DNA of 59,801 nucleotides from Actinomycetota bacterium (GTDB taxonomy: Bacteria; Actinomycetota; Actinomycetes; Actinomycetales; Dermatophilaceae). The stretch lies in NCBI GenBank assembly GCA_020161815.1, contig JAIUOP010000017.1, positions 1-59,801 of the forward strand, in the 5' to 3' direction. Made by a program: the position numbers and the translations under genes. The stretch's first letter is position 1, and the number at the start of each line of letters is the position of its first letter. Below are positions 45,691 through 53,833 of the stretch, piece by piece. The notes beneath the pieces were generated by a model, which did no database searches, was not told where the DNA came from, and worked only from the letters and a program-made list of their open reading frames with translations.

Positions 45691-46347
45691 TCAGTTGTTG
45701 GCAAGGTTTCGGTGGGACTCGAGGTAGCGCAGGACGGCGAGGACGCGGCGGTGCTCGTTGGTGGTGGTCTCGCCGAGGCCGAGCTTGTGGAGGATGCGGC
45801 TGACGTGGGTCTCTACGGTGCGGTCGGTGAGGACGAGGCGTGCGGCGATGCCGGAGTTGGTCAGGCCCTCGGCCATGAGGGCGAGGACCTCACGCTCGCG
45901 GGTCGTCAAGGGGGTGAGGGCTGTGCTGCCGCCGACCATGAGGCGGGCGACCACCTCGGGGTCGAGGGCGGACCCACCCGTGGCGACCCGTTCGAGGGCG
46001 GCCGTGAAGTCGCGGACGTCGAGCACGCGGTCCTTGAGGAGGTAGCCGAAGTGGCCTGCGGCGACGAGGTCGACGGACAGGCGTGACTCGACGTGCTGGG
46101 ACAGGAGCAGGACGCCGGTGTCGGGGAGCTCGGTGCGGATGCGCGCCGCGAGCCGGGCGCCGTCGTCCGCGTGGTCCGGTGGCATCCGGATGTCGAGGAC
46201 GGCGAGGTCCGGACGGTGCTCGAGGACAGCCGCCAGCGTCGACGGTGCGTCGGGGGTGTCGGCGACGACGTCGTGCCCGACCTCGGTGAGCAGGGACCGC
46301 AGCCCGGCCCGGAAGAGGGCCGAGTCCTCGCCGATCACGATCCGCAC
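45691..46347 (-). CDS. LuxR/NarL-type response regulator (TCS 2)
   Basis: The 218-residue regulator has Asp52 in AVLDIRMPP and a LuxR domain (LTTREREVLALMAEGLTNSG to HKLGLGETTTNEHRR). The GTG start at 46347 lies 13 nt inside the end of the kinase gene, so the two are translated together. The HTH is diverged at the C-terminus (HRRVLAVLRYLESH). Confidence 0.94.
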   Translation of the reverse strand: MRIVIGEDSALFRAGLRSLLTEVGHDVVADTPDAPSTLAAVLEHRPDLAVLDIRMPPDHADDGARLAARIRTELPDTGVLLLSQHVESRLSVDLVAAGHFGYLLKDRVLDVRDFTAALERVATGGSALDPEVVARLMVGGSTALTPLTTREREVLALMAEGLTNSGIAARLVLTDRTVETHVSRILHKLGLGETTTNEHRRVLAVLRYLESHRNLANN

Positions 46348-47678
46348 GGGATCACCGCGACGAGGGAGGTGCCCGCGGGCTGGCGGTCGGTGACACTGAG
46401 CCGGCCACCGAGGGCGCGGACGCGGTCATGCAGCATGGCCAGCCCCGTCCCTCCCGCGATCCGGGCGCCGCCGGCACCGTCGTCGTGCACGGCGACGTGG
46501 AGCCCGTCGTCGGTGCGCCGCACATCGAGGGCGACGCGCCGGGCGCCGGAGTGCTTGACGGCGTTGGTGACGCCCTCGCTGGCGACGTAGTAAGCGGTGA
46601 CGCTGACGTGGTCGGGGAGGTCGCCGCCGCTGTACGACACGTGCACCGGCAGCGCACTGGACCGGCTCAGGCTCTCGAGCGCGGGGCCGAGCCCGTCGTC
46701 GAGGCAGCTGGGCCGCAGGCCGTGGGCGATCTCGCGCAGCTCGCGGACGGCGAGCGCGAGCTCCTCCACGGCGTCGTCGACGAGCGGGTCGAGGGCGACC
46801 GAGCCGCCGCTGGCGACCTGGTGCTGGGCGACGCGGAGCCGCATCCCCAGGGACACGAGCCGTTGTTGGGCCCCGTCGTGCAGCTCGTGCCGGAGCATCG
46901 CGACGAGCGTCGCGGCCGGGATGGCGACGTTCATCGCGATGAGGCCGCCGAGGGCCACCACGGGGGTGCCGGTGAGGAGGTAGCCCGCCCAGCACAGCAG
47001 GATCGTCGCGGGGACGGTGAGACAGGTCAGGAACATCCAGCGCAGGCGGGCCCGGGCGACCTCGTCGGACGCGGCGCGGTAGCGGCGCCTCGTCGCGAGG
47101 GCGGCCATGACGAGGGAGCCGTAGAACACGAGCAGGGCCGGGATCGAGCCGTACCCGACCCAGTGCTCCCCGAACGGGCGGGGCCAGTCCTGCAGCGGGG
47201 GCATGAGCGGCCCCGGGGCGACGGCGAGCAGGAGGTTGAACGCGACGACCGACCCGAGCAGCGCGAAGACCGTCCGGCGAGCCCGCCGGTCGGCCGGGCG
47301 ACCGTCGGGGAAGAGCAGCAGCACCATCGCGAAGGGGACGAACCAACCCATCCAGACGCCCTGGGTCAGGTTGAGCAGGACGGCGCTCGCCGGGAGGTCG
47401 CTGGGTGCCGCGGCCAACGCGTCGGCCCAGTTGCCGTGCGCCATCTGGAGCAGGATGTTGGTCCCCGCGGCCGTCAGCCACGTGCCCACCCAGTTGGCCG
47501 GGTCGTGCCGGGTCGCCAGCCAGCCCGCGGCGAAGGGGACGAGGGAGGCCAGGACGGTGCCGCCGACGATCCAGGTCCCGGCCGGCTCGGCGAGGTCGCG
47601 CACCGCGACCACCGTCAGGGCGAGGAGCGCGACGGAGACCCCCCACAGCAGGAAGGTCGTCCGTCTCGCCCAAGGCAT
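46335..47678 (-). CDS. Sensor histidine kinase (TCS 2)
   Basis: The 447-residue kinase has about seven N-terminal helices and a very short linker to the HisKA_3 domain, where His267 sits in LRHELHDGAQQRLVSLGM. The ATPase part includes GVTNAVKHSGARRVALDV and VHDDGAGGARIAGGTGLAML. It lacks a GAF domain, unlike kinase 1. A 138-bp stretch of this gene (46591-46728) recurs at 52141-52278. The start ATG is 138 bp from a divergent membrane protein gene. Confidence 0.92.
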   Translation of the reverse strand: MPWARRTTFLLWGVSVALLALTVVAVRDLAEPAGTWIVGGTVLASLVPFAAGWLATRHDPANWVGTWLTAAGTNILLQMAHGNWADALAAAPSDLPASAVLLNLTQGVWMGWFVPFAMVLLLFPDGRPADRRARRTVFALLGSVVAFNLLLAVAPGPLMPPLQDWPRPFGEHWVGYGSIPALLVFYGSLVMAALATRRRYRAASDEVARARLRWMFLTCLTVPATILLCWAGYLLTGTPVVALGGLIAMNVAIPAATLVAMLRHELHDGAQQRLVSLGMRLRVAQHQVASGGSVALDPLVDDAVEELALAVRELREIAHGLRPSCLDDGLGPALESLSRSSALPVHVSYSGGDLPDHVSVTAYYVASEGVTNAVKHSGARRVALDVRRTDDGLHVAVHDDGAGGARIAGGTGLAMLHDRVRALGGRLSVTDRQPAGTSLVAVIPCGS

Positions 47679-47816
47679 GGCTCAGGCTAGGGCGGCGGTC
47701 CGCGCCGTGTCATCCGTGCTGGTACCGACACCAGGTCGCGTACCTGCCCCGACGCGCCCACCCCGGCCCGACGGTGACGGTGGAGTCCTCATCCGCACAC
47801 CGTCAGGAGCACGATC

Positions 47817-48545
47817 GTGACCACCACCGACCACCTCACGCAGAGCGCGACGACCGACGCTCGCGACACCCGCGACCTGCGCCGCACCTGGCGCCGGGTC
47901 GCCGCCCTCGCCCTCGTCGCCGGCCCGCTCGGCGTCACCGTCATCCGGCTCGTCATGCCCTACTGGACCGACGACGCCCCCGCCCAGATGGTCGCCGGCT
48001 TCGCGGCCGACCCCGGCCGGGGTGCGGCGATGAACTGGCTCTCGCTCGTCGTCACCCCGTTCCTGCTCCTCAGCGCCTTGGCCATGGGGTTCGTCGCTCG
48101 ACGCCGCGCACCGGTCATCGCGACCTGGGGGGCTGCGGTCCTGTTCGGCGCCTACGCCCTCGGCAGCGCCGTCAGCGCCCCGGACATCTTGGTCACCGCG
48201 CTGCTCGGGCGCGGCGACGACGAGGCCTCGGTGGCCGCCACCGCCCAGCTCCTCATGGACACCCCGGTCATGCTCGCCGGCGCCCTGTCCTTCGTCCTCG
48301 GCCACCTCGTCGGGATGGTGCTCGTCGCCGTCGCCGTCGTCCGGGCGCGCATCGTTCCGCTGTGGGTCGGGCTCGTCATCGCCGTGGCCCAACCGGTCCA
48401 CGTCGTCTCGGCCGTCGTCGTCCCCAGCCGGATGCTCGACGTCGTCCTCGGCTGGGGCGCCACGACACTCGGCTACGCCCTCGTCGCCCGCGCCGTGCTG
48501 CGGACCCCGGACGACGAGTGGGACGTGCCGCCCGTCGCACGGTGA
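47817..48545 (+). CDS. Membrane protein beside kinase 2
   Basis: The 242-residue protein has an Arg-rich N-terminus (RDTRDLRRTWRRVAA) and about six helices (LSLVVTPFLLLSALAMGFVA, MLAGALSFVLGHLVGMVLVA). GTG 47817 has AGGAG 7 nt upstream. It lies divergent to kinase 2 in the same way the 42052-42732 protein lies divergent to kinase 1, so it may be a target or sensor partner. The function is unknown. Confidence 0.8.
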   Translation: MTTTDHLTQSATTDARDTRDLRRTWRRVAALALVAGPLGVTVIRLVMPYWTDDAPAQMVAGFAADPGRGAAMNWLSLVVTPFLLLSALAMGFVARRRAPVIATWGAAVLFGAYALGSAVSAPDILVTALLGRGDDEASVAATAQLLMDTPVMLAGALSFVLGHLVGMVLVAVAVVRARIVPLWVGLVIAVAQPVHVVSAVVVPSRMLDVVLGWGATTLGYALVARAVLRTPDDEWDVPPVAR

Positions 48546-48556
48546 CCGCCCGGCGG

Positions 48557-49090
48557 TCAGGCGCCTCGGCCCGAGGGTGGACGACGGGCCACGACCTCGT
48601 CGTCCACCCTCTCGCCCGTCGGGACGAACCCCAGCGACGTGTACAGCCCTGCCGCAGTGACGTTCTCGGCTTCGTAGGACAGGGCGAACCCGGCCTTCGA
48701 GCCCTGCTCGACCAGCAGCTCGAGCGCGGCGAGCACCGCCGCCCGGCCCAGGCCGCGGCCCTGGTGAGCCGCGTCGACGATGAAGCCGCCGAGCCAGCAA
48801 CTGTCGTCGTCCTCGTCGACACCCCACATGAGGAACCCGACGACCCGGTCACCCTCGAGGACCGCGAGCGGCTGCCACACCCCGCCGGTGTCGCACATCC
48901 GCAGATAGGTATCAGGGGTGGCCACGAAGGAGGCCTGCTCGGACCGCACCGCCAGGGCGAGCACGGCCGACCGAATGGTCGCGTCGACCGGACGCAGCGT
49001 GACCGCAGGCCCCGGATGGGCCGGTGTGCCGCTCCCGGGGGCGTCCTCCCCGTGGCCGTCGGCGGGGCATCGCGCGTCCTCGCGGTTCAT
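48557..49090 (-). CDS. GNAT-family N-acetyltransferase
   Basis: The 177-residue protein has the acetyl-CoA motif AAHQGRGLGRAAVLAALELL and the late GFALSYEAENVTAAGLYTSL, both GNAT hallmarks. Its ATG overlaps the stop of response regulator 3 (ATGA), so it is translated with TCS 3 and may be a functional output. The substrate is unknown. Confidence 0.88.
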   Translation of the reverse strand: MNREDARCPADGHGEDAPGSGTPAHPGPAVTLRPVDATIRSAVLALAVRSEQASFVATPDTYLRMCDTGGVWQPLAVLEGDRVVGFLMWGVDEDDDSCWLGGFIVDAAHQGRGLGRAAVLAALELLVEQGSKAGFALSYEAENVTAAGLYTSLGFVPTGERVDDEVVARRPPSGRGA

Positions 49091-49719
49091 CGGCCGACCT
49101 TCTCGCGGACGAGGACGGCCAGGGCTTCGCGATCGCGGGCATGGAGCGCCGAGAGGATCGAGGAGACGTAGTTGGCCACGGTCTTGTCGGACAACCCCAG
49201 CTCGGTGGCGATGCGGGGGTTGGCCCATCCGTCGGCCACGAGCCCGAGAACCTGGCGTTCGCGCAGGGTGAGGGATGGAAAGGCTTCGGCGGCAGGAGTG
49301 AAGGCCGTGGTGTCACCGATCCCGCGGAGGCGGCCGGCGACGCTGGCGCCCACGACGACGGACCCCGCGGCCACCGAGCGGATGGCTGCCACGACCTCCG
49401 CCGGATCGGCGTCCTTGACGAGGTGCCCGTGCGCTCCGGCGGCCAAGGACCGGCTGGCCGTCGCGCCGTCCGCGGACATCGTCAGGACGAGCAGCCGTGA
49501 TGAGGGGAGCTCCGTCCGCAGCCGGCGCACGACGTCGAGGCCGGTGCCGTCGGGCAAGGCCAGGTCGATCACGACGACGTCGGGAGCGGCCGCAACGACG
49601 ACGTCGATCCCGGAGACGTCCAAGGACTCGGCAACGACCTCCATCCCTTCGGCGGCTAGGAGGTTGCGCAGCCCGTCGCGGAACAGGGGGTGGTCCTCGA
49701 CGACCCCGACGCTGATCAC
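49087..49719 (-). CDS. LuxR/NarL-type response regulator (TCS 3)
   Basis: The 210-residue regulator has phosphoacceptor Asp52 (VVVIDLALP) and a LuxR HTH (LTLRERQVLGLVADGWANPR to LHARDREALAVLVRE). The GTG start (49719) overlaps the kinase stop and its own stop overlaps the GNAT start. Confidence 0.94.
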   Translation of the reverse strand: MISVGVVEDHPLFRDGLRNLLAAEGMEVVAESLDVSGIDVVVAAAPDVVVIDLALPDGTGLDVVRRLRTELPSSRLLVLTMSADGATASRSLAAGAHGHLVKDADPAEVVAAIRSVAAGSVVVGASVAGRLRGIGDTTAFTPAAEAFPSLTLRERQVLGLVADGWANPRIATELGLSDKTVANYVSSILSALHARDREALAVLVREKVGR

Positions 49720-51389
49720 GAGTGTCGCTCCGTCCCGGTGGTGAAGGTCGCGGTGAGGCGTGACCCGCCACCGGGTCGGGCCAGGAGGGAGGAGGTCCCG
49801 TGGAAGGTGGCGGTCCGGGCCGCGATCGAGCTGAGCCCGATGCCGGATCCGGTTGTGCCCGGACCGATGCCGTCGTCGTCGACGACGACGCGGACCTCCT
49901 CACCGTCGAGGGTGACCTGCACCGTGCAGTGGAGGGCGTCGGCATGGCGTCGGACGTTGGTGACCGCTTCGAGGACCACCCGGACCACGTCGGGCTGCAC
50001 GGCATCGGGGAGTGTCAGGTCGCAGGGCTCGACTTGGAGCGTGATCGCCGGAGGCCCTTCGGTCCCCAAGCGCTGCCGCAGCAGGGGCGCCAAGCGGGCG
50101 GGCTCGACGATGGTCGGGCGCAGGTCGTAGGCGATCTCGCGCACGCGGGTCGCGGTGTGGCCGATCCCGCCCCGCAGCTCCTCGACCAGCCGGCCGGCCG
50201 TGACCGTGTCGTCGGAGGCGAGCCGTGAGGAGATGGCCGCGGCGGTGAGGGACAGGCCGGAGAGGGCGGGCCCGAGCTCGTCGTGGAGGTCGGCGTGGAG
50301 GCGGTCCCGTTCCCGGTCACGGGCGGTCTCCGCCCGGTGGTGTGCCTCGGCCGCGGCCCGGGCGGACCGGGCCCCCGCGAGGGCGGGAGCCGCCACCACG
50401 GCGATGGCCGCCAGGACGTCGCGGTCCCGCCGGGACAGTGAGGTCTCGCCGGGTCGTGCCGCTGCGGCGAGGACGGCCACCTCGTCGCGGTGCAGGAGCA
50501 CCGGGACCTCGAACAGGGGCAGGTCGGTGCCGCCGGAGCTCCCGAGCACGTGCGGGCCGACCCGCACGAGCGAGGCCGGGCTGGCGAGGGCGTCGCGGAC
50601 CGTCCTCGCGACGAGCGGCCCCACCTCCTCCGCCCCCGTGGTGCCCGCGAGCAGGAGGGGGAGGGCACGCAACGGCTGCTGCGGCCCCCGTGAGTAGGCC
50701 ATCCGCGTGGCCATCCGGTGCGCCAGCCATGACGCCGGGAGCACCGACGCACAGGCGACGACGGTGGACCACCCTGGGACAACGGCATGCGCGATGCCGT
50801 GGGCGAGGGCGACCAGCACGGTCGTCGACACGGCCGTGACGACCCACCGCACGAGCTCGTCGACCGGGCCCCGGTCACCGAGTGCCAGCCCGACGGCGGC
50901 AGCGACGGGCACGACCCACATGCCGGCCACCGACAGCACGGTGTAGACGGGGTGGTGCAGCACCCAGGCCGGTCCTCCGGGGAGCGCGGCGACGGCGCCC
51001 ACCCCCAGGAAGAGACCGAGAGCCGGGACCAGGCCCAGCAGGAGCCACTTGATCGCCTGGCGTTCCGCGACCGACGAACGGGACTGGAACCTCCAGACCT
51101 GCAGCGCAGCCAGGGCTGCGAAGCCGGCGATGAACGCCGCCGGCCATCCCAGCAGGATCCCTGCAGCGCAGGCGATCCCGAGCGCGGCGGCCCAACGAGG
51201 TCGGAGGGCGCCGGAGGGGTACACGGCGAGCAGGGCCAGCCAGGCGAGCATCGACACGGTGACGACCCACGCCGGCGGCGTGGTCCCGGTCAGCAGGGAC
51301 GTGGAGACGGCCGCCGTGGACACCAGCACAGCCACGACGGCGGTCCACGCCACCCCCGTGAGGCTTCCTGCCCTGCCTCCGGCCGACAT
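49716..51389 (-). CDS. Sensor histidine kinase (TCS 3)
   Basis: The 557-residue kinase has about eight N-terminal helices, a GAF-like segment (PLVARTVRDALASPASLVRV, EVPVLLHRDEVAVLAAAARP), and His369 in LHADLHDELGPALSGLSL. ATPase elements are EAVTNVRRHADALHCTVQVT and VDDDGIGPGTTGSGIGLSSI. It heads the operon kinase-regulator-GNAT. The ATG follows the membrane protein gene by 10 nt. Confidence 0.93.
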   Translation of the reverse strand: MSAGGRAGSLTGVAWTAVVAVLVSTAAVSTSLLTGTTPPAWVVTVSMLAWLALLAVYPSGALRPRWAAALGIACAAGILLGWPAAFIAGFAALAALQVWRFQSRSSVAERQAIKWLLLGLVPALGLFLGVGAVAALPGGPAWVLHHPVYTVLSVAGMWVVPVAAAVGLALGDRGPVDELVRWVVTAVSTTVLVALAHGIAHAVVPGWSTVVACASVLPASWLAHRMATRMAYSRGPQQPLRALPLLLAGTTGAEEVGPLVARTVRDALASPASLVRVGPHVLGSSGGTDLPLFEVPVLLHRDEVAVLAAAARPGETSLSRRDRDVLAAIAVVAAPALAGARSARAAAEAHHRAETARDRERDRLHADLHDELGPALSGLSLTAAAISSRLASDDTVTAGRLVEELRGGIGHTATRVREIAYDLRPTIVEPARLAPLLRQRLGTEGPPAITLQVEPCDLTLPDAVQPDVVRVVLEAVTNVRRHADALHCTVQVTLDGEEVRVVVDDDGIGPGTTGSGIGLSSIAARTATFHGTSSLLARPGGGSRLTATFTTGTERHS

Positions 51390-51398
51390 GGCCAGACC

Positions 51399-51812
51399 CT
51401 AGCGGCGCAGACCCTGGGCGACCAGAGCCGCGACGACGGTGCCCACGACGATGAGTGCGACGACGAAACCCCACATCCCCTCCGGAGCTCCCGGCAGGAA
51501 CGGCAGCATCAGCGCCGACCAGGACTCGAGGATGCGCGTTGCGATGACGACCCACAGCGCACCCCGGTGGCCACGCCAGGCAGGGATGGCGGCCGCGAGC
51601 GTCGACAGGCCGAACGCCAGGAGCAGCAGGCTCATCCACACGGGCTGGGGAGCCAACGTAGGGTCGGTCTGGCCGAACGTCGGGTCGATGAGCGACCCGG
51701 CTCCGTTGATCGTGTTGAAGACCGACATGACCGCCGCGACGGTCAGACCGATGCTGGACAGGATGCGTCGTCGGGATCGTGGAACGGACGGGGCGACGGT
51801 GGTGGTGGACAT
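51399..51812 (-). CDS. Small four-helix membrane protein upstream of TCS 3
   Basis: The 137-residue protein has four hydrophobic stretches (SSIGLTVAAVMSVFNTINGA, WMSLLLLAFGLSTLAAAIPA, WVVIATRILESWSALMLPFL, FVVALIVVGTVVAALVAQGL). GAGGAGG lies 5 nt before ATG 51812. It is 10 bp before kinase 3 on the same strand and probably belongs to its operon. It is the third case of a kinase next to a membrane protein here. Confidence 0.78.
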   Translation of the reverse strand: MSTTTVAPSVPRSRRRILSSIGLTVAAVMSVFNTINGAGSLIDPTFGQTDPTLAPQPVWMSLLLLAFGLSTLAAAIPAWRGHRGALWVVIATRILESWSALMLPFLPGAPEGMWGFVVALIVVGTVVAALVAQGLRR

Positions 51813-52023
51813 CGAACCTCCTCGGTTGGGACGTCCCGCAACTGTCGGCCCGACCAGGGTGCGTCGGTAGAGGCGTGGGCTCCCAACCGCCGGGAAGGTG
51901 GCGGGATCAGCCCATGGAGGCATGGCGGAGCCGCCGAGGACGCCGCAGCGACGCGCTCACCGAGCGGGCCAAACAGAGCGAGCTCGTTGGGGCGAGCACG
52001 TGGCGTTCGAGACAGTGGCCAGT

Positions 52024-52044
52024 TGTGGACAATGTTGTGCATAA
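52024..52044 (-). other. DnaA-box-like pair
   Basis: TGTGGACAA (52024-52032) is the complement of the actinobacterial DnaA box TTGTCCACA, and TGTGCATAA (52036-52044) differs by one base from the complement of TTATCCACA. They lie in the 587-bp gap 51813-52399 that also holds a kinase remnant. An isolated exact TTGTCCACA occurs at 54909-54917. No origin features surround them. Confidence 0.4.
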
Positions 52045-52140
52045 CTATCGGCGAACGGTCGGTCGTGCGACATCGACGACGGCCTGAGTCGCCGTTCGTG
52101 CAGGTCAGGGTAGGGGAGGCACGAAAGGCGGGAGGCCTTG

Positions 52141-52278
52141 TAAGCGGTGACGCTGACGTGGTCGGGGAGGTCGCCGCCGCTGTACGACACGTGCAGCGGC
52201 AGCGCGCTGGACCGGCTGAGGCTCTCGAGGGCGGGGCCGAGCCCGTCGCCGAGGCAGCTGGGCCGCAGGCCGTGGGCG
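52141..52278 (-). pseudogene. Remnant of a histidine kinase, duplicate of part of TCS 2 kinase
   Basis: These 138 bp align without gaps to 46591-46728 with five mismatches by eye (about 96%). They encode HGLRPSCLGDGLGPALESLS and the following SGGDLPDHVSVTAY, corresponding to residues 318-363 of kinase 2, with no start, no histidine and no ATPase domain. The flanks are unrelated to the donor gene. It is a broken duplicate or a scar left by recombination. Confidence 0.9.
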
Positions 52279-52399
52279 TGGCCAACCGGGCCGACGCCGT
52301 CGACCGGGGACGGGCCCTCAAGCTGATCCCCTGACTGCGCACGCCGACGTCGATCACCGGCCAAGGGCTGCCAGCGCACGAACATGGAATGATCCAGAC

Positions 52400-52795
52400 A
52401 TGAAGAACTTCCTCATCAAGACCGGGATCAATGCGATCGCGCTCTGGGTGGCCGCGCTCGTCGTCTCGGGCATCAATCTGGCCGAGGACCAGGCCGCGTG
52501 GACCTCCAAGGTCGTCACCGTCGTGCTCGTGGCGCTGCTGTTCGGCCTGGTCAACGCGATCCTCGGCCCGATCGCGCGGTTCCTGTCATTCCCGGCGCGG
52601 GTGATCACCTTGGGGCTGTTCACCTTCGTAGTCAACGCCTTCCTGCTCCAGGTGACCGAGTGGATCAGCAAGCCGCTGGGACTGTCGTTCACCATCGACA
52701 AGTTCTTCTGGAACGCGGTCATGGCCGCTGTCGTCATCACCGTCGTCTCGTGGGCGCTCTCGATCGTCCTCCCTGACGGCGACGACGAGCGCTGA
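52400..52795 (+). CDS. Phage-holin-family (YvlD-like) membrane protein
   Basis: The 131-residue protein has four membrane helices: KTGINAIALWVAALVVSGIN, VTVVLVALLFGLVNAILGPI, ITLGLFTFVVNAFLLQVTEW and WNAVMAAVVITVVSWALSIV. This matches the phage holin 4-2/YvlD family, widespread chromosomal proteins with no known lytic role. It is 10 bp upstream of galE and probably co-transcribed. Confidence 0.9.
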   Translation: MKNFLIKTGINAIALWVAALVVSGINLAEDQAAWTSKVVTVVLVALLFGLVNAILGPIARFLSFPARVITLGLFTFVVNAFLLQVTEWISKPLGLSFTIDKFFWNAVMAAVVITVVSWALSIVLPDGDDER

Positions 52796-52805
52796 GCCGG
52801 CTCGC

Positions 52806-53825
52806 ATGCGCGTCCTCATCACAGGAGGTGCGGGCTACATCGGCTCGCACACGGTGCTCCACGTTCTCGGCGCTGGCCACGACGTCGAGGTCGTCGACGA
52901 CCTGCGGAACTCCACGGCGAGCATCATGCCCAGGTTGGAGGACCTGAGTGGCCGCTCCATTCCCTTGCATGTCCTCGACCTGTGTGATCGAGACGCTACC
53001 GACCGACTCATCACGGAGGGCAACTTCGACGCGGTCATCCACTTCGCGGGCCTCAAGGCCGTGGGTGAGAGCGTTGCCCAGCCGTTGGACTACTACGACA
53101 ACAACCTCAACTCCACGATCAGCCTCTTACGCGCCATGGGCCGTCACGGGGTTCGCCACCTGGTCTTCTCCTCCTCAGCGACGGTCTACGGCGACACCGC
53201 CCTTCCGCCCTTCCAGGAGAAGCTGCCGACCTCGGCGACCAACCCGTACGGGTGGACCAAGGTCATGATCGAGCAGATCCTGCGTGACGTCGCCGTGGCC
53301 GACCCGTCCTGGCGCATCGCCCTGCTGCGCTACTTCAACCCGGTCGGCGCCCACGAGAGCGGCCAGATCGGGGAGGACCCGCAGGGCACCCCCAACAACC
53401 TGATGCCCTACCTGGCGCAGGTGGCCGTCGGGCGACGGGAACGCCTCGCGGTCTACGGCAACGACTACCCCACGGTCGACGGCACCGGCATGCGTGACTA
53501 CATCCATGTCATGGACCTCGCGGCCGGCCATGTCGCCGCCCTCCAGGCCCTGGGACGCCTGGAGGAGTCGGTGCACACCTGGAACCTGGGCACCGGCAAG
53601 CCGACCTCGGTGCTGCAGATGGTGGCGGCCTTCTCGCGCGCGGTCGGACGGGACCTGCCCTACGAGGTGGTGGCCCGTCGACCAGGTGACATCGCGGAGT
53701 CGTATGCCGACCCGCACCTGGCGAACGTCGAGCTCAACTGGCGGGCACGCAGGTCCGTCGACGAGATGTGCGCCGACACCTGGCGCTGGCAGTCGCTGAA
53801 CCCTGACGGCTACCCCGACGCCTGA
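52806..53825 (+). CDS. galE: UDP-glucose 4-epimerase
   Basis: The 339-residue SDR enzyme interconverts UDP-glucose and UDP-galactose. NAD-binding GGAGYIG (7-13), catalytic SSSATVYG (Ser123/124) and YGWTK (Tyr148, Lys152) are present, with RYFNPVGAHESG typical of GalE. The nagA gene follows 8 bp later, so nucleotide sugar and amino sugar metabolism are linked in one unit. Confidence 0.96.
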   Translation: MRVLITGGAGYIGSHTVLHVLGAGHDVEVVDDLRNSTASIMPRLEDLSGRSIPLHVLDLCDRDATDRLITEGNFDAVIHFAGLKAVGESVAQPLDYYDNNLNSTISLLRAMGRHGVRHLVFSSSATVYGDTALPPFQEKLPTSATNPYGWTKVMIEQILRDVAVADPSWRIALLRYFNPVGAHESGQIGEDPQGTPNNLMPYLAQVAVGRRERLAVYGNDYPTVDGTGMRDYIHVMDLAAGHVAALQALGRLEESVHTWNLGTGKPTSVLQMVAAFSRAVGRDLPYEVVARRPGDIAESYADPHLANVELNWRARRSVDEMCADTWRWQSLNPDGYPDA

Positions 53826-53833
53826 CCTCGCCC

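Noticed and set aside
42052..51812. Phage or conjugative island in the motif-poor block
   Set aside because: No integrase, transposase, phage or conjugation gene is visible and no tRNA borders it; acquisition by other means remains possible.
52279..52334. Short frame ending NRADAVDRGRALKLIP as another gene remnant
   Set aside because: Too short to assign and without a start or a recognisable family.
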